From the NCBI GenBank assembly GCA_029976695.1, contig JARQTN010000137.1, positions 1 to 59,324 on the forward strand: a DNA stretch of 59,324 bases, given 5' to 3'. The stretch is from Lewinellaceae bacterium. GTDB lineage: Bacteria > Bacteroidota > Bacteroidia > Chitinophagales > Saprospiraceae. A program made the position numbers and the translations under genes. The notes under the pieces were generated by a model, which was not told the origin of the DNA, did not search any database, and saw only the letters and a program-made list of their open reading frames with translations. How positions within the stretch are numbered: position 1 is the first letter of the stretch; each line of letters begins with the position of its first letter. This document shows positions 7,030-16,202 of this stretch, in pieces.

Positions 7030-9627
7030 ATGATTTCGCAAGGAATGCCACATATCAGTCCAATCAGAAAACAGCGCATGGAACGCTTTGCGCCTTATGT
7101 GGCCGTGTTGCCCTGGTTTAACAGTGATGTACTGCACAAACTTTACATGAATGTGTTTGATTCCCAGCGGTCGTCCGGGGAGGTGAGAGCCTACAGGGAA
7201 AGGGCAATTACGTGTGCGGACCTCATGCATTCGCCCAGGGTGAAGCGTGTGGCGTACAATGTGTTTATCCTGGATGGTGACCTCCAGGACCAGCTCCGTC
7301 TCAAGATGCAGCAGGAGCCATCCACCCACGGGAAGATTGCCGAATTTATGATCTCCTATGCATGGCAGTGCAGGTCTCATTTTCTTGGCCCGAAATACGT
7401 TGAATCGTACCTCATCGAAGGAAACCTGATCCTTGATCCCTCGAGGGAAGCAGAACGGATCACAAAACATATCGTCAACAGGTTCAACAAGGCCGGCAGT
7501 TTCAGTGAAAAGAAGAATGCCGTCGCGTACCATTTAAACCTGCTGAACCGTGAGGGCGTCAAGGCCGAGGACAACGAGATCATGAAATTCCTGAAAGGGT
7601 ATCAGTCATTTGACCCGGATTCCGGAACGATCCCTCAAGAATGGAGATCCCTGAGGCAGGAAGACACAGGTTCTGCCGAAACGGTCAGGATCAAACTGCC
7701 AGTGCACATCAGGGATTCCATCCTGAAGGAGATCCGGGCAAACCAGGCACCCGTGGCAGAATCCGTAAACTTGCATGCCCTGTACGCTGGGGTGGATCAA
7801 TATATGGATGAACGCATCCGTCCCCTGCAGGCTCCCGTGAATGATGCCCGGATGATCGCCCGATATATTGAGGGAAATATTGCCCAAAATGCAAAACACA
7901 TTCAACGCGTTGTTTTATCGCAAGATGCGACACGTAAAAACCTGGTTGCGCTGATCAGAGAAATTGGTCATAAAATGGAGGCCGGGGATACCTTCCTCTT
8001 TTATTTTGCTGGATATGGAGGTGTTGAAAATTCACCAGGAAGCAGTGAACAAATGATTCAGAATCAATCTGTCCAAAGCAATATTCCGGATTCGTCAGGG
8101 GAGGAAGCAGTGATTATCTGCTATGATTCATTTGTCGAAGAGCCGCCGTTCGCTCTTAAAGAATTGAATGATCTGTTGAATGAATTTCCTGTAGAATGTA
8201 CGGCGTTGATCATCCTGGATTGCGGTTTCCATCAGAATAAGTCCGGCATCGAAAGCAGCGGATATACATCCCGGTCCCTGCCATGGATTGTCGATCCACG
8301 CCCGCCAGGTTCATTCCTGGCAGGGAATGAAGAAGGTCCGGAAACAAAACCAAAATATCACGGAGCTGTCCTGTTTGGATCGGATCCGGTTAACGAGGAC
8401 AGCGATGCATATGAAGATTCAGATCATGGATTTTTCACCAGGGGCCTGATCGGGGCCCTTGAAAAATCCGGGAATGCGATCAGTTACCGGGAGTTGTTAG
8501 CCGGACCACAGTCAATCGCATGGGAAAGCACCCGTCAGTCCGCTGATTTGCAGCCAATCCGTTCATTCGACACTGCCCGCATATTCCTTGACGGCATACT
8601 GGTCCAGCGTCGGGATCCCATCCAGTCTCTCATCCGGGAGGTGCAGGAAAGTCAGGCAAATCGCCTCGACCTGACAGGCATGGGGCTGTATGAGATCCCT
8701 AAAGAGGTATTTGAGCTTAGCCATCTGACCGAGCTTGAGATTATGAATAACCAGATCACCGAATTGCCTCCGGAGATCGAGAAACTGGAAAACCTCCGGA
8801 TCCTGAAGCTTTCTGCCAACCGGATCAAAGCTCTCCCGCCCCAGATCTGGAACCTCGAAAACCTTGAGATCTTGCTTGCCGATGAGAACGAGATCAGTGA
8901 GATCCCGATCCCGTCCACGTTTCCTGAAAGTCTTGCCCAATTATCCATGGCAAGGAATCACATCAAGTTTTTGCCCTGGCAATTCGCGAGATTTGATGGA
9001 AAAAGACAGTATGATTTTACCGGGAATCCAATGATAAACATCCCCCAGGAGTTTTTGGAAGGGATCGGCCAGGACCTTGGTACCTATATTGATGGTTTTG
9101 CACCAGTGGGGGACAAAGGCCGACTCCGATTGATCTGTGCCGCAGGACTTGATTATGAACAAAGACTTGAATATCTCGAGGAGGAATTACGCATGATCAG
9201 TTCCATTTTTTCCGGAAGCGATGTCGAGGTTCGGATCATGATGAACCCAAATGCAGTGGAGCTCTCCCAGTTCCTTTACCAGTACCACCGCCATCTTTCC
9301 ATCCTCCATATCGGGGCCTTCAGGATGGATCAGCTGCAGGATGGAAACGGGGTGATCCATGAAATGCGACCGGTGGAATGGGAGGCATATTTTAGAAGTG
9401 TCATCCCGGAGAAAACCTCGACACCGCTCTTGTTCCTGAATGTGTGTGACGGGGCCGAGATCATCCGGCATTTAAGCCCTTCATATTTCCCGCAGGCAAT
9501 TGGCCTGCCCGGGAAGGTGGATGATGCTGTTGCGTTTGAGGTCGCAAAATCATTTTATGGGGCCCTGGCTGAAGGAGATTCGGTCGGAGAGGCATTTGAC
9601 AAGACCAGGAGAAGAATCGCAGATTAA
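7030..9627 (+). CDS. Pseudo-caspase + leucine-rich repeats + degenerate CHAT protein
   Basis: 865 aa, multidomain. Residues 1-~235 are helical and unrecognised; since they directly follow a MoxR-vWA pair they may be the docking module of a third component of such systems (inferred). Residues ~245-520 have the caspase fold (NLHALYAGVDQY start; TFLFYFAGYGG), but the catalytic His position is Tyr329 and the Cys position reads LDCGF, with Gly399 where the Cys should be. Residues ~535-680 hold about five leucine-rich repeats of the LxxLxxLxLxxNxIxxLP type. Residues ~695-865 form a CHAT fold in which His is replaced (HIGAF, Ala763) while Cys806 is kept (FLNVCDGA). Thus both protease folds look inactive, and the protein is better read as a sensor/scaffold or decoy with an LRR ligand-binding surface. 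It lies 3 nt after the vWA gene and 5 nt before the next. Confidence 0.82.
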   Translation: MISQGMPHISPIRKQRMERFAPYVAVLPWFNSDVLHKLYMNVFDSQRSSGEVRAYRERAITCADLMHSPRVKRVAYNVFILDGDLQDQLRLKMQQEPSTHGKIAEFMISYAWQCRSHFLGPKYVESYLIEGNLILDPSREAERITKHIVNRFNKAGSFSEKKNAVAYHLNLLNREGVKAEDNEIMKFLKGYQSFDPDSGTIPQEWRSLRQEDTGSAETVRIKLPVHIRDSILKEIRANQAPVAESVNLHALYAGVDQYMDERIRPLQAPVNDARMIARYIEGNIAQNAKHIQRVVLSQDATRKNLVALIREIGHKMEAGDTFLFYFAGYGGVENSPGSSEQMIQNQSVQSNIPDSSGEEAVIICYDSFVEEPPFALKELNDLLNEFPVECTALIILDCGFHQNKSGIESSGYTSRSLPWIVDPRPPGSFLAGNEEGPETKPKYHGAVLFGSDPVNEDSDAYEDSDHGFFTRGLIGALEKSGNAISYRELLAGPQSIAWESTRQSADLQPIRSFDTARIFLDGILVQRRDPIQSLIREVQESQANRLDLTGMGLYEIPKEVFELSHLTELEIMNNQITELPPEIEKLENLRILKLSANRIKALPPQIWNLENLEILLADENEISEIPIPSTFPESLAQLSMARNHIKFLPWQFARFDGKRQYDFTGNPMINIPQEFLEGIGQDLGTYIDGFAPVGDKGRLRLICAAGLDYEQRLEYLEEELRMISSIFSGSDVEVRIMMNPNAVELSQFLYQYHRHLSILHIGAFRMDQLQDGNGVIHEMRPVEWEAYFRSVIPEKTSTPLLFLNVCDGAEIIRHLSPSYFPQAIGLPGKVDDAVAFEVAKSFYGALAEGDSVGEAFDKTRRRIAD

Positions 9628-9632
9628 GACAT

Positions 9633-10952
9633 ATGGCCGCAAAACCACCAACCAGGGATATATTCAACTACCAGCTCTACCATGCCGACGGAGCAGACAG
9701 GGAAGCCTTGCTCGCCTGGAAATTATTGCCCGGAGAGCAACCCGAAGGTGGCATGCGCATCCCGCGCGACTTGCGCAACAACTGGATCATGATGTATGAA
9801 TCAGGAAATGCCGAAAGTGTACTCGAGGAAGTATACAACTTTATTCCCGAAACTGAAACGGCATTGAAGGGAACGGCGGGGCAGTGGCTGGAAGAATTAG
9901 ACCGGCAAAAAAAACGATCCGGTGGGGCGATGCTTCCCAGGTCCGACAGGTCGGTCAGGCAGTATCACCGGAACTTTCTGGAACTCATTACCAATCCGGC
10001 GTACCAGGAAAAAAATTCGATTCCGGAAATCATGGAAGCAGGCCTTGGCAGACAGATCCGTGCATACGTTGAAAGCAGGTTGTCTGCAGGATTGCACAAT
10101 GAGTTATTTGAAGTACTGAAGAATTACCTCGATGATGTTGATCCAAAGCTGTTTGTCAGGGTTGTGCTTTTGTACAGGGATTTCCGCACGATCCAGTATG
10201 AACAGTCTCTAAAATCATCCATGGAACTTAACCTGGAGGACTGGGCTCGTGAAGTCAGGAATTCCATTCGGGAAGTGCTCGATTTTTTGCCAAAAACAGG
10301 TCGTGACATCACATCCCTCTACCCTGAGATCAAGGCATCAGGGGAGAGGCAGGGAGTGGTTTCTCCCATCGCATGGGTGTATATCAAGGGGACGACCGAA
10401 ACAAAACGATACGAATTGAACCCTGACCTTCGTGACATCGCATATGCTTTTGGGCGCAAGCTTGCAGAAACCGGTTTCGGCCTGGTGATCAGCAGCTACA
10501 GGGGGGTGAATGCAGCTGTCATGACTGCCTATATCCAACGGAGCAATTATCTGAAAAATCCGCGCAAGGGATTCATTAAAATACTGGCCGAGAGTGACAT
10601 CCCGGTCATGATGAAGGCAAACCCTGCCCTTGATGAGGATATAGAAGCTGCAGACCTGGTCCAGAACAGTGATGCAGACGATTTCGCAAATGCCTGTGTG
10701 CTGATCGGGATGACAGGGAAGATGCAATACACTACGCGCAGTTTCCTTGAAAAAGGGAAGCCTGTATTCCCGGTTTACGATGCATTTTCTGATGAGGAAG
10801 CAGATACGCTCAGACGAAGTATCACGCCATACGCGAGGACTGTCTTTGGCAATGATGTGGTTCTTCAGGCCATTGAGGGGCCGTACAAGGATGCCATTGA
10901 CCGGGTCATTGATATCCTTCAAACCAGGTTTGCCGGACAAAGGAAAGAATAG
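9633..10952 (+). CDS. EAD11-like adaptor with SLOG-like nucleotide-sensor domain
   Basis: 439 aa. The N-terminal ~130 residues are unrecognised. Residues ~140-222 resemble effector-associated domain 11 (EAD11), a small helical homotypic adaptor: an IRxxVE helix, the VVLLYRDFRTIQYEQSL helix in place of the typical LSxRYNRLxREERLG, then EDWAREVRNSIREVLDFL in place of the EExxxERNRIxxALLELI helix. Residues ~245-435 have a Rossmann-like SLOG/LOG pattern: IAWVYIKGTT, FGRKLAETGFGLVISSYRGVNAAVMTAY (glycine-rich second strand and helix), and a late strand with GKPVFPVYDAF. SLOG domains bind or process nucleotide-derived signals; TIR-like folds are an alternative. In EAD systems, identical EADs on two proteins link sensor and effector; I could not find a second EAD11 copy among the neighbours. 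Cytoplasmic; 5 nt after the previous gene. Confidence 0.6.
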   Translation: MAAKPPTRDIFNYQLYHADGADREALLAWKLLPGEQPEGGMRIPRDLRNNWIMMYESGNAESVLEEVYNFIPETETALKGTAGQWLEELDRQKKRSGGAMLPRSDRSVRQYHRNFLELITNPAYQEKNSIPEIMEAGLGRQIRAYVESRLSAGLHNELFEVLKNYLDDVDPKLFVRVVLLYRDFRTIQYEQSLKSSMELNLEDWAREVRNSIREVLDFLPKTGRDITSLYPEIKASGERQGVVSPIAWVYIKGTTETKRYELNPDLRDIAYAFGRKLAETGFGLVISSYRGVNAAVMTAYIQRSNYLKNPRKGFIKILAESDIPVMMKANPALDEDIEAADLVQNSDADDFANACVLIGMTGKMQYTTRSFLEKGKPVFPVYDAFSDEEADTLRRSITPYARTVFGNDVVLQAIEGPYKDAIDRVIDILQTRFAGQRKE

Positions 10953-10987
10953 ATGATTCCGCTTACGACCTGAATCAAATAATTGCT

Positions 10988-13840
10988 ATGACAAAGGTAA
11001 TCTCCTCTTTTTCGAATACGACAGGCGACCTCCAGAGCCTCGATGACGAGTATGTCGGGCTGGTCCGCTTTTTCAGCAAACCGGAAATCAAATCCAGAGT
11101 GGATTTCGAGCCGCATCTGAACGAGGATCTGGATACATTGACAAGTACGATCCTCGATGCGAAAAAGGAGATGCGCCTGTTCCATTTTAGCGGTCATTCC
11201 CGGCAAAGCGGGCTTGATTTTCCGGAAGCAGAATTTGACGCTCGGCATGTGGTCCGCTTTTTCAATACACTCAACCAGGAAGAGAACAACCTCCAGTGCA
11301 TGTTCATCAACGGGTGTGAGAATGCGGAGATCATCCGCAAACTGAAAAAGGTACCTGTCGTGATCGGGACAAAATCAAAGATCCAGGATTCAGTGGCACA
11401 GAAGTTTACGCAGGACTTCTTCAGCTCACTGATCTCGGGGAAAAGTTCCTACCGACAGGCTTTCCTTGATGCCCTGGCTGCGCAAAGGTCTCCCGATTAC
11501 AAGGTTTTTGAGCCCCTGAGGGGTGAGGGTGCCGCAGATCAACTGACCGGGGATGAGGAACTCAACCAATACTACATGGTCGTGAATGATGACGAGGTGG
11601 CAAATCAGAAATTCCCCTTCAGGAAAGGTCCGGCGAATTTTGCAAAATACATCTTTATCATGCTCATTCTCCTGGCACTCATCTTCGGTATCCTGTTCAG
11701 GGACCAGCTTCTTGGCATGGTGCGCGGATATACCTGTCCCGATTGGGATGATGACAGCAAATGCCGGATGCTCGTGGCAGATTTCAATTACAGCGGAAAT
11801 TTCCCCGATATCAATGAACTCATCGCCGAGGAAATAAAGGATAATGAAGAAGTGAATCCTTACATAGAAGCAAAACACACTGCCGAGTTCAAGGATTACC
11901 TGAAGCGGGAAAGCGGTCGGGAGGAGCTTCACAAGCTTTGTGGCTATGAATTCAGCCTGACAGGTGATGTGGTGGACACTGATGGCGGGAAGTATAAAAT
12001 GGAACTCGACCTCTTCACAGACTATCCGGATTTCCGCGATGAAGAATCCGAGACGATTGAAATTGGCAGTACGGATGAACTCAAACAGATGGTACAGACG
12101 GTCGGGCCCCAAAACAGCGATCATTTCCTGTTGAACAGGCTATGCATCGCTTGTGCCCAAAAGCGTGAAGAACTGATCCCGGTGATCGAGAAAAGCATGA
12201 AGGAATACAAGAAAACAATGGCCTCTGCCGAATCCTATCAAAACCTGAACATGGAAATGTTTGCCCTCCACAAGAGGAGGGGAGATCAAGAGAAGATGCT
12301 GACAGTTCTCTCGAATATTGCAGATGTCGGCAACAACGATTACGTGCTTGGCGCTCTTGAAAGGACCGTCCGGCTGAACAAGGACCTCGAAATGGTCCCT
12401 GAGGCTTTCCGGAACCAGAGCAGGTATATCGATGAAACGGAGATGCGCCTGGAGAATCCCGCTGCGTTCAAAATGAACTTTCCTGAAGATGCGTATGTCC
12501 GGAACCAGTTGAAAATGAGGCTAAACCGCGGGAACTATGTCCTGGCCCATCCCGAGGAGTTGAGGGATCACTTGCGTGCCGCGCTTACCGACTTTCGCAT
12601 GCTGCAGGAAGCAAATTTCAGGGGTGGCGATTACCGTGAACAGATCCGAAAGATCCTGGAATTGCTTGAAGGCGGTTCCGTTACCCCGGCACCTGAAATG
12701 CAGGAATTGACGGGCCTGGTCCGGGATCAGAACGGCAGACCGATCGCGGGTGTGCAAATACGTTATGAAGGTGGGCAGGTTGCCTCCGGGGCAGATGGCC
12801 GCTTTTACCTTGAGTTTCCGGAAACTGATCAGTTGACCGGAAAAACAATCATCCTCCGGAAGGAGGGATTCCATCCTGTAAGGTTTCGCATCCGAGATGT
12901 TGAAGAGCTCAAAGATGTGCGGATGGAAAGGCAGGAAGAGGTGCCCGAAACACGCCTATACACATTCAAGGGGGAAGTTCGGGATTGCGATCACAAGGGG
13001 ACTGTACTGGAAGAGATCTATATCGATGGGGTGTCCGTGCCGTTGAGCAACTCCGGGTACATGAGGCGGATTGAAGCAACGCCCGGGACCACGGTACAGA
13101 TCTCGCTTCCCGGAGGTTTCCATTTTCAAGGCGAGGAAAGCATCCAGGTGGTTTTGGGCGACGAGCCCGGGTTTGACCGGACGCTGCATGTATATTCCGA
13201 ACCGGCAAGATATTCATTGTATGGCAAGGTTGTCGGAAATGGTGTCGGGGTGCCAGGTGCGGCAGTCCAGCTTGCTGGCACAAACACAGCAACCAGAACC
13301 AGGAGGACAGGCGATTTTGTGCTGTCAGCCGAGGTGGATATTTGTTCGGAACTTGAAATCAGTGCCCAGGGGTATGATGCAGCCACACTCCTCATAAAGG
13401 AACATCTTGGGCAAGGCCCCCGGGTGGACATCGGGGAGGTAGAGTTAAAAAAACTTGCCCCCCAACCAGATCCGGACACCGAGGTAAAACCTGAGATCGT
13501 TTTGCAGACCTTGAATGTGCAGGGGGATGATTACAAAAGCCTGCTGACAGGACTCAGGAGGGCAGGCTACGCGGTTTCAGATAAATCCAGCATGTATGAC
13601 AAGAAGCCCCCTGGTTTTCCGGATAAAAATACGGTTCTATATATGGATGATGCGTATGCGGACGATGCGAAAAAAGTGGCACGTGCTATGTACAAACTGG
13701 CAAATGTAGAGTTTGATATCAGGAAGTGGAAACCCTCAACAATCGAGTTGGAGAGACTCAAGGCTTTGAGGAGAGCCAGGGACTTGCAAACCGGACGAAA
13801 CCGGATCTATGTCCAGTATATGATTCCGTATATCAAGTAA
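10988..13840 (+). CDS. Membrane-anchored CHAT protease with carboxypeptidase-regulatory-like domains
   Basis: 950 aa. Residues 1-~200 are a CHAT protease domain: LFHFSGHS (His70) and MFINGCENAE (Cys110) are both intact. A single membrane helix follows at about 218-237 (KYIFIMLILLALIFGILF). The cytosolic side should be the N-terminus, because the flanking segment before the helix is basic (FRKGPANFAK); the ~710-residue remainder would then be periplasmic. This part contains a Cys-bearing alpha/beta segment (about 248-370), a helical region (about 400-570), a carboxypeptidase-regulatory/CNA-B-like beta sandwich (about 573-650, LTGLVRDQNGRPIAGVQI), a second one (about 745-825, LYGKVVGNGVGVPGAAVQL), and a C-terminal ~80 residues resembling LytR_C (periplasmic) domains. 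It could sense envelope damage and signal through proteolysis inside (inferred). Last gene of the run, 35 nt after its neighbour. Confidence 0.8.
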   Translation: MTKVISSFSNTTGDLQSLDDEYVGLVRFFSKPEIKSRVDFEPHLNEDLDTLTSTILDAKKEMRLFHFSGHSRQSGLDFPEAEFDARHVVRFFNTLNQEENNLQCMFINGCENAEIIRKLKKVPVVIGTKSKIQDSVAQKFTQDFFSSLISGKSSYRQAFLDALAAQRSPDYKVFEPLRGEGAADQLTGDEELNQYYMVVNDDEVANQKFPFRKGPANFAKYIFIMLILLALIFGILFRDQLLGMVRGYTCPDWDDDSKCRMLVADFNYSGNFPDINELIAEEIKDNEEVNPYIEAKHTAEFKDYLKRESGREELHKLCGYEFSLTGDVVDTDGGKYKMELDLFTDYPDFRDEESETIEIGSTDELKQMVQTVGPQNSDHFLLNRLCIACAQKREELIPVIEKSMKEYKKTMASAESYQNLNMEMFALHKRRGDQEKMLTVLSNIADVGNNDYVLGALERTVRLNKDLEMVPEAFRNQSRYIDETEMRLENPAAFKMNFPEDAYVRNQLKMRLNRGNYVLAHPEELRDHLRAALTDFRMLQEANFRGGDYREQIRKILELLEGGSVTPAPEMQELTGLVRDQNGRPIAGVQIRYEGGQVASGADGRFYLEFPETDQLTGKTIILRKEGFHPVRFRIRDVEELKDVRMERQEEVPETRLYTFKGEVRDCDHKGTVLEEIYIDGVSVPLSNSGYMRRIEATPGTTVQISLPGGFHFQGEESIQVVLGDEPGFDRTLHVYSEPARYSLYGKVVGNGVGVPGAAVQLAGTNTATRTRRTGDFVLSAEVDICSELEISAQGYDAATLLIKEHLGQGPRVDIGEVELKKLAPQPDPDTEVKPEIVLQTLNVQGDDYKSLLTGLRRAGYAVSDKSSMYDKKPPGFPDKNTVLYMDDAYADDAKKVARAMYKLANVEFDIRKWKPSTIELERLKALRRARDLQTGRNRIYVQYMIPYIK

Positions 13841-13855
13841 GAAGATAAAGTCCGG

Positions 13856-14923
13856 TCATTGATTTTCCTCGTATGCCGGATCATCCCCGGGGACCACGTA
13901 TTCCTTTTGCTTTTTCCCAAAGAAAGAGACGTTTACATACCGCTTCGGGTTCAACCTGAAGTCCTGAAGCAAAAGCTGCAGGTTTGTGGTTGCCAGCAGG
14001 ACCTGGTCATACAATTCCGTGCTGTTCAGGACCTGTCCGATCGTCCCGTCGTCACTTTCGATTTTCGCCAGCAGGGTGGCAAGGTGGTCCACAGCCTGCG
14101 TCGCAGATGACAAGGTGGCCTGGAGTGAATCAACCGCGCTGCCTGCATTTTCCATCATCCTGTTTGCTGAAGAAAGGGTCTTTTTCAGGTCCGCTTCTGC
14201 GAGGTCTTCCGAAATCGAATTCAGGTTATTCAGCGTCTCCTGCAATTGTGGGGTGCTTGTAGCCAGACCATTGGATACAACCTCGACATTCTGCATGATG
14301 GCCAGCATCCTGCGGTCATAGTTGCCCAAAGAGTTGTCAAGCTGTGCGGTGATGGATTCGATATTCGAAAGGGTAGAGGTCAGGTTTTTCACGCTTTTTG
14401 CCAGTTCGCTGTCTGCCCCCGGGGCCGTCAGGCTGTCTCCGACTGCTTTGGCGAGCCCCCCCAGGCCTTCTTTCAGATCCTCAAAAAGCCCTTTGATATT
14501 GTCCGTTCCGAGGACAGATTCCATCGTGCCCCTGACCCTGCCGCGAATGTAATCGCCTTCATCGGCGCAGTCATTACCGGTGCACGGTTCGTCAAAATTG
14601 ATGTCGATCGCCCTGCCGCCCATGATGCTCGTGCTGACGACCTCGGCAACGGCATTTTTAGGGATGCGAATGCCTTTGTCAATATCCAGCACAGCAAGGA
14701 CCGTTTGCATATCGTCCTCCAGCTTAACGGATTCCACAGTCCCGACACGCAGTCCCCGGATGAAGATCGGAGAGCTCGCGGTCAGCTGGTCGACATTTTC
14801 ATATTCTACATACAGGATATTGGAAGACTTCAACAGATTTTTACCCTTCATGAATTTGTACCCCCAGATGGTGACAGCAATGGCTATGGCGGCCAGGATC
14901 CCGATCTTTAATTCGTTTGACAT
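13856..14923 (-). CDS. mlaD: MlaD/MCE-family lipid-transport protein
   Basis: 355 aa. An N-terminal membrane anchor (about 5-22, IGILAAIAIAVTIWGYKF) is followed by the MCE fold (about 35-130), including the conserved VRGLRVGxV-like stretch (FIRGLRVGTVESVKL) and the STSIMGGRAIDI strand. The C-terminal two thirds are a long helical, Asn/Leu/Ser-rich region that forms the periplasmic tunnel or barrel in family members. MCE proteins deliver phospholipids between the inner and outer membranes with an ABC transporter (MlaE/MlaF), which is not in this window. It lies 85 nt downstream of the amidase on the same strand and ends 15 nt from the convergent CHAT gene, leaving no room for a terminator hairpin. 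Confidence 0.9.
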   Translation of the reverse strand: MSNELKIGILAAIAIAVTIWGYKFMKGKNLLKSSNILYVEYENVDQLTASSPIFIRGLRVGTVESVKLEDDMQTVLAVLDIDKGIRIPKNAVAEVVSTSIMGGRAIDINFDEPCTGNDCADEGDYIRGRVRGTMESVLGTDNIKGLFEDLKEGLGGLAKAVGDSLTAPGADSELAKSVKNLTSTLSNIESITAQLDNSLGNYDRRMLAIMQNVEVVSNGLATSTPQLQETLNNLNSISEDLAEADLKKTLSSANRMMENAGSAVDSLQATLSSATQAVDHLATLLAKIESDDGTIGQVLNSTELYDQVLLATTNLQLLLQDFRLNPKRYVNVSFFGKKQKEYVVPGDDPAYEENQ

Positions 14924-15008
14924 CTATTTCAGGTTTCGATCTTGCGCTTAAAGGATGCAAAAATACATGGAATCGACGGGATCGGGGACAAGAAACGGAA
15001 ATAAAGGA

Positions 15009-16169
15009 TTAGTGTGCGCCGACAATTTTGATGGCTTCGTCGAAAGGAATCCGTTCTTCACCTTTATAAGCAACCACAAAAGCCTTGTCAAACCCCCTTG
15101 AAGCAACTTCCTCCTGTTTGGCTTTCGCCTTGTCAAGCGATGTGTAGTGACCTACCAGGTACTTGTAAAGGTTGGCGTCTTTAATGACCTCAATCTCCCG
15201 GATCTCTTTCCATTGGCTGTCTTCCTCGGGAATGAATTTTGAAGATGCGGCCAACTGGACCTTGAATACAATGTCAGCCGTTTTCTCCGGAACTGTACTG
15301 TCGGTATCTTCCGGCCCGGACGAAGCCAGGAACACAGCAGGGACATCCTCTACTTCTGATTTGTATTTAGATATGGCGTCCAGGATGGAAGCGGCCATTG
15401 CCTTTTGTTTTTTCGGGTCACCCAGGAATTTCTCCTCTTCATCCGTGCTCAGGAAACCGGTCTCCACAAGGACACTCGGCATGGTGGTCTTTCTCAGGAC
15501 CAGGAATCCGGCCTGCTTCACGCCCCTTGAATGGCGTTCCAGCTGGTTCTTGAAGTTTTCTTCGATATGGTGGGCAAGCTGGATGCTCTGTGACAAATAG
15601 GCATTCTGGTACATGGATAGAATGATATGGCCTTCTGGCGAGTCGGGATCGTATCCGTCATAATGCTCCTCGTAATCTTCCTCGAGCAGGATACTGGAAT
15701 TCTCCCTTTTCGCCACCATGAGGTTTTCTTCCGCCCTGTGCAGCCCCATCACATAGGTCTCCGTGCCAAACGCCTTGTTTCTTTTCGCGATGTAGTTGCA
15801 GTGGATGGAAATGAACAGGTCCGCCCGGTTCCGGTTTGCGATCGCTGCGCGCTCATGGAGTGGAATGAAGACATCTTCATCGCGTGTGTAGATCACCTTG
15901 ATGTCCGGATAGGATTCATTGATCTGGCGACCGAGTTCTTTTACGATGGCAAGTGCCACATGCTTTTCCTGGTATTTATTGCCGTGGCAACCGGGATCCT
16001 TCCCACCATGCCCTGCATCCAGCACGATCGTCCGCACAAGGTATGACGAAGCAATATCCGGATTCGCAAAACTGTTATCAAAATCAAAAAGTGCTGTTAA
16101 AAGGAAAACGAGGCCCGACAAAAGGAGCCTTGAATCCGTTTTTATGGCAATTTTTATCTTCATTTGCAT
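15009..16169 (-). CDS. N-acetylmuramoyl-L-alanine amidase with SPOR-like tail
   Basis: 386 aa. An N-terminal hydrophobic signal (about 13-35) is followed by an amidase_3 zinc domain: His54 in VLDAGHGGKD, Glu68 in YQEKH, His123 in ISIHCN as metal ligands, and the catalytic Glu236 in VLVETGFL. The domain cleaves the amide between N-acetylmuramic acid and L-alanine in the periplasm. A C-terminal segment (about 305-385, FKVQLAASSKFI ... YKYLVGHYTSLDKAKAKQEEV) matches SPOR-type denuded-glycan binding modules, which target such enzymes to the division site. A second in-frame Met lies two codons in. The gene is divergent from lptD, with starts about 33 nt apart, a compact shared promoter region seen in other Bacteroidota (recalled, not checked). 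Confidence 0.93.
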   Translation of the reverse strand: MQMKIKIAIKTDSRLLLSGLVFLLTALFDFDNSFANPDIASSYLVRTIVLDAGHGGKDPGCHGNKYQEKHVALAIVKELGRQINESYPDIKVIYTRDEDVFIPLHERAAIANRNRADLFISIHCNYIAKRNKAFGTETYVMGLHRAEENLMVAKRENSSILLEEDYEEHYDGYDPDSPEGHIILSMYQNAYLSQSIQLAHHIEENFKNQLERHSRGVKQAGFLVLRKTTMPSVLVETGFLSTDEEEKFLGDPKKQKAMAASILDAISKYKSEVEDVPAVFLASSGPEDTDSTVPEKTADIVFKVQLAASSKFIPEEDSQWKEIREIEVIKDANLYKYLVGHYTSLDKAKAKQEEVASRGFDKAFVVAYKGEERIPFDEAIKIVGAH

Positions 16170-16202
16170 ATTCCGAGATGTAATATTACGGAAATTCGTA
16201 AT

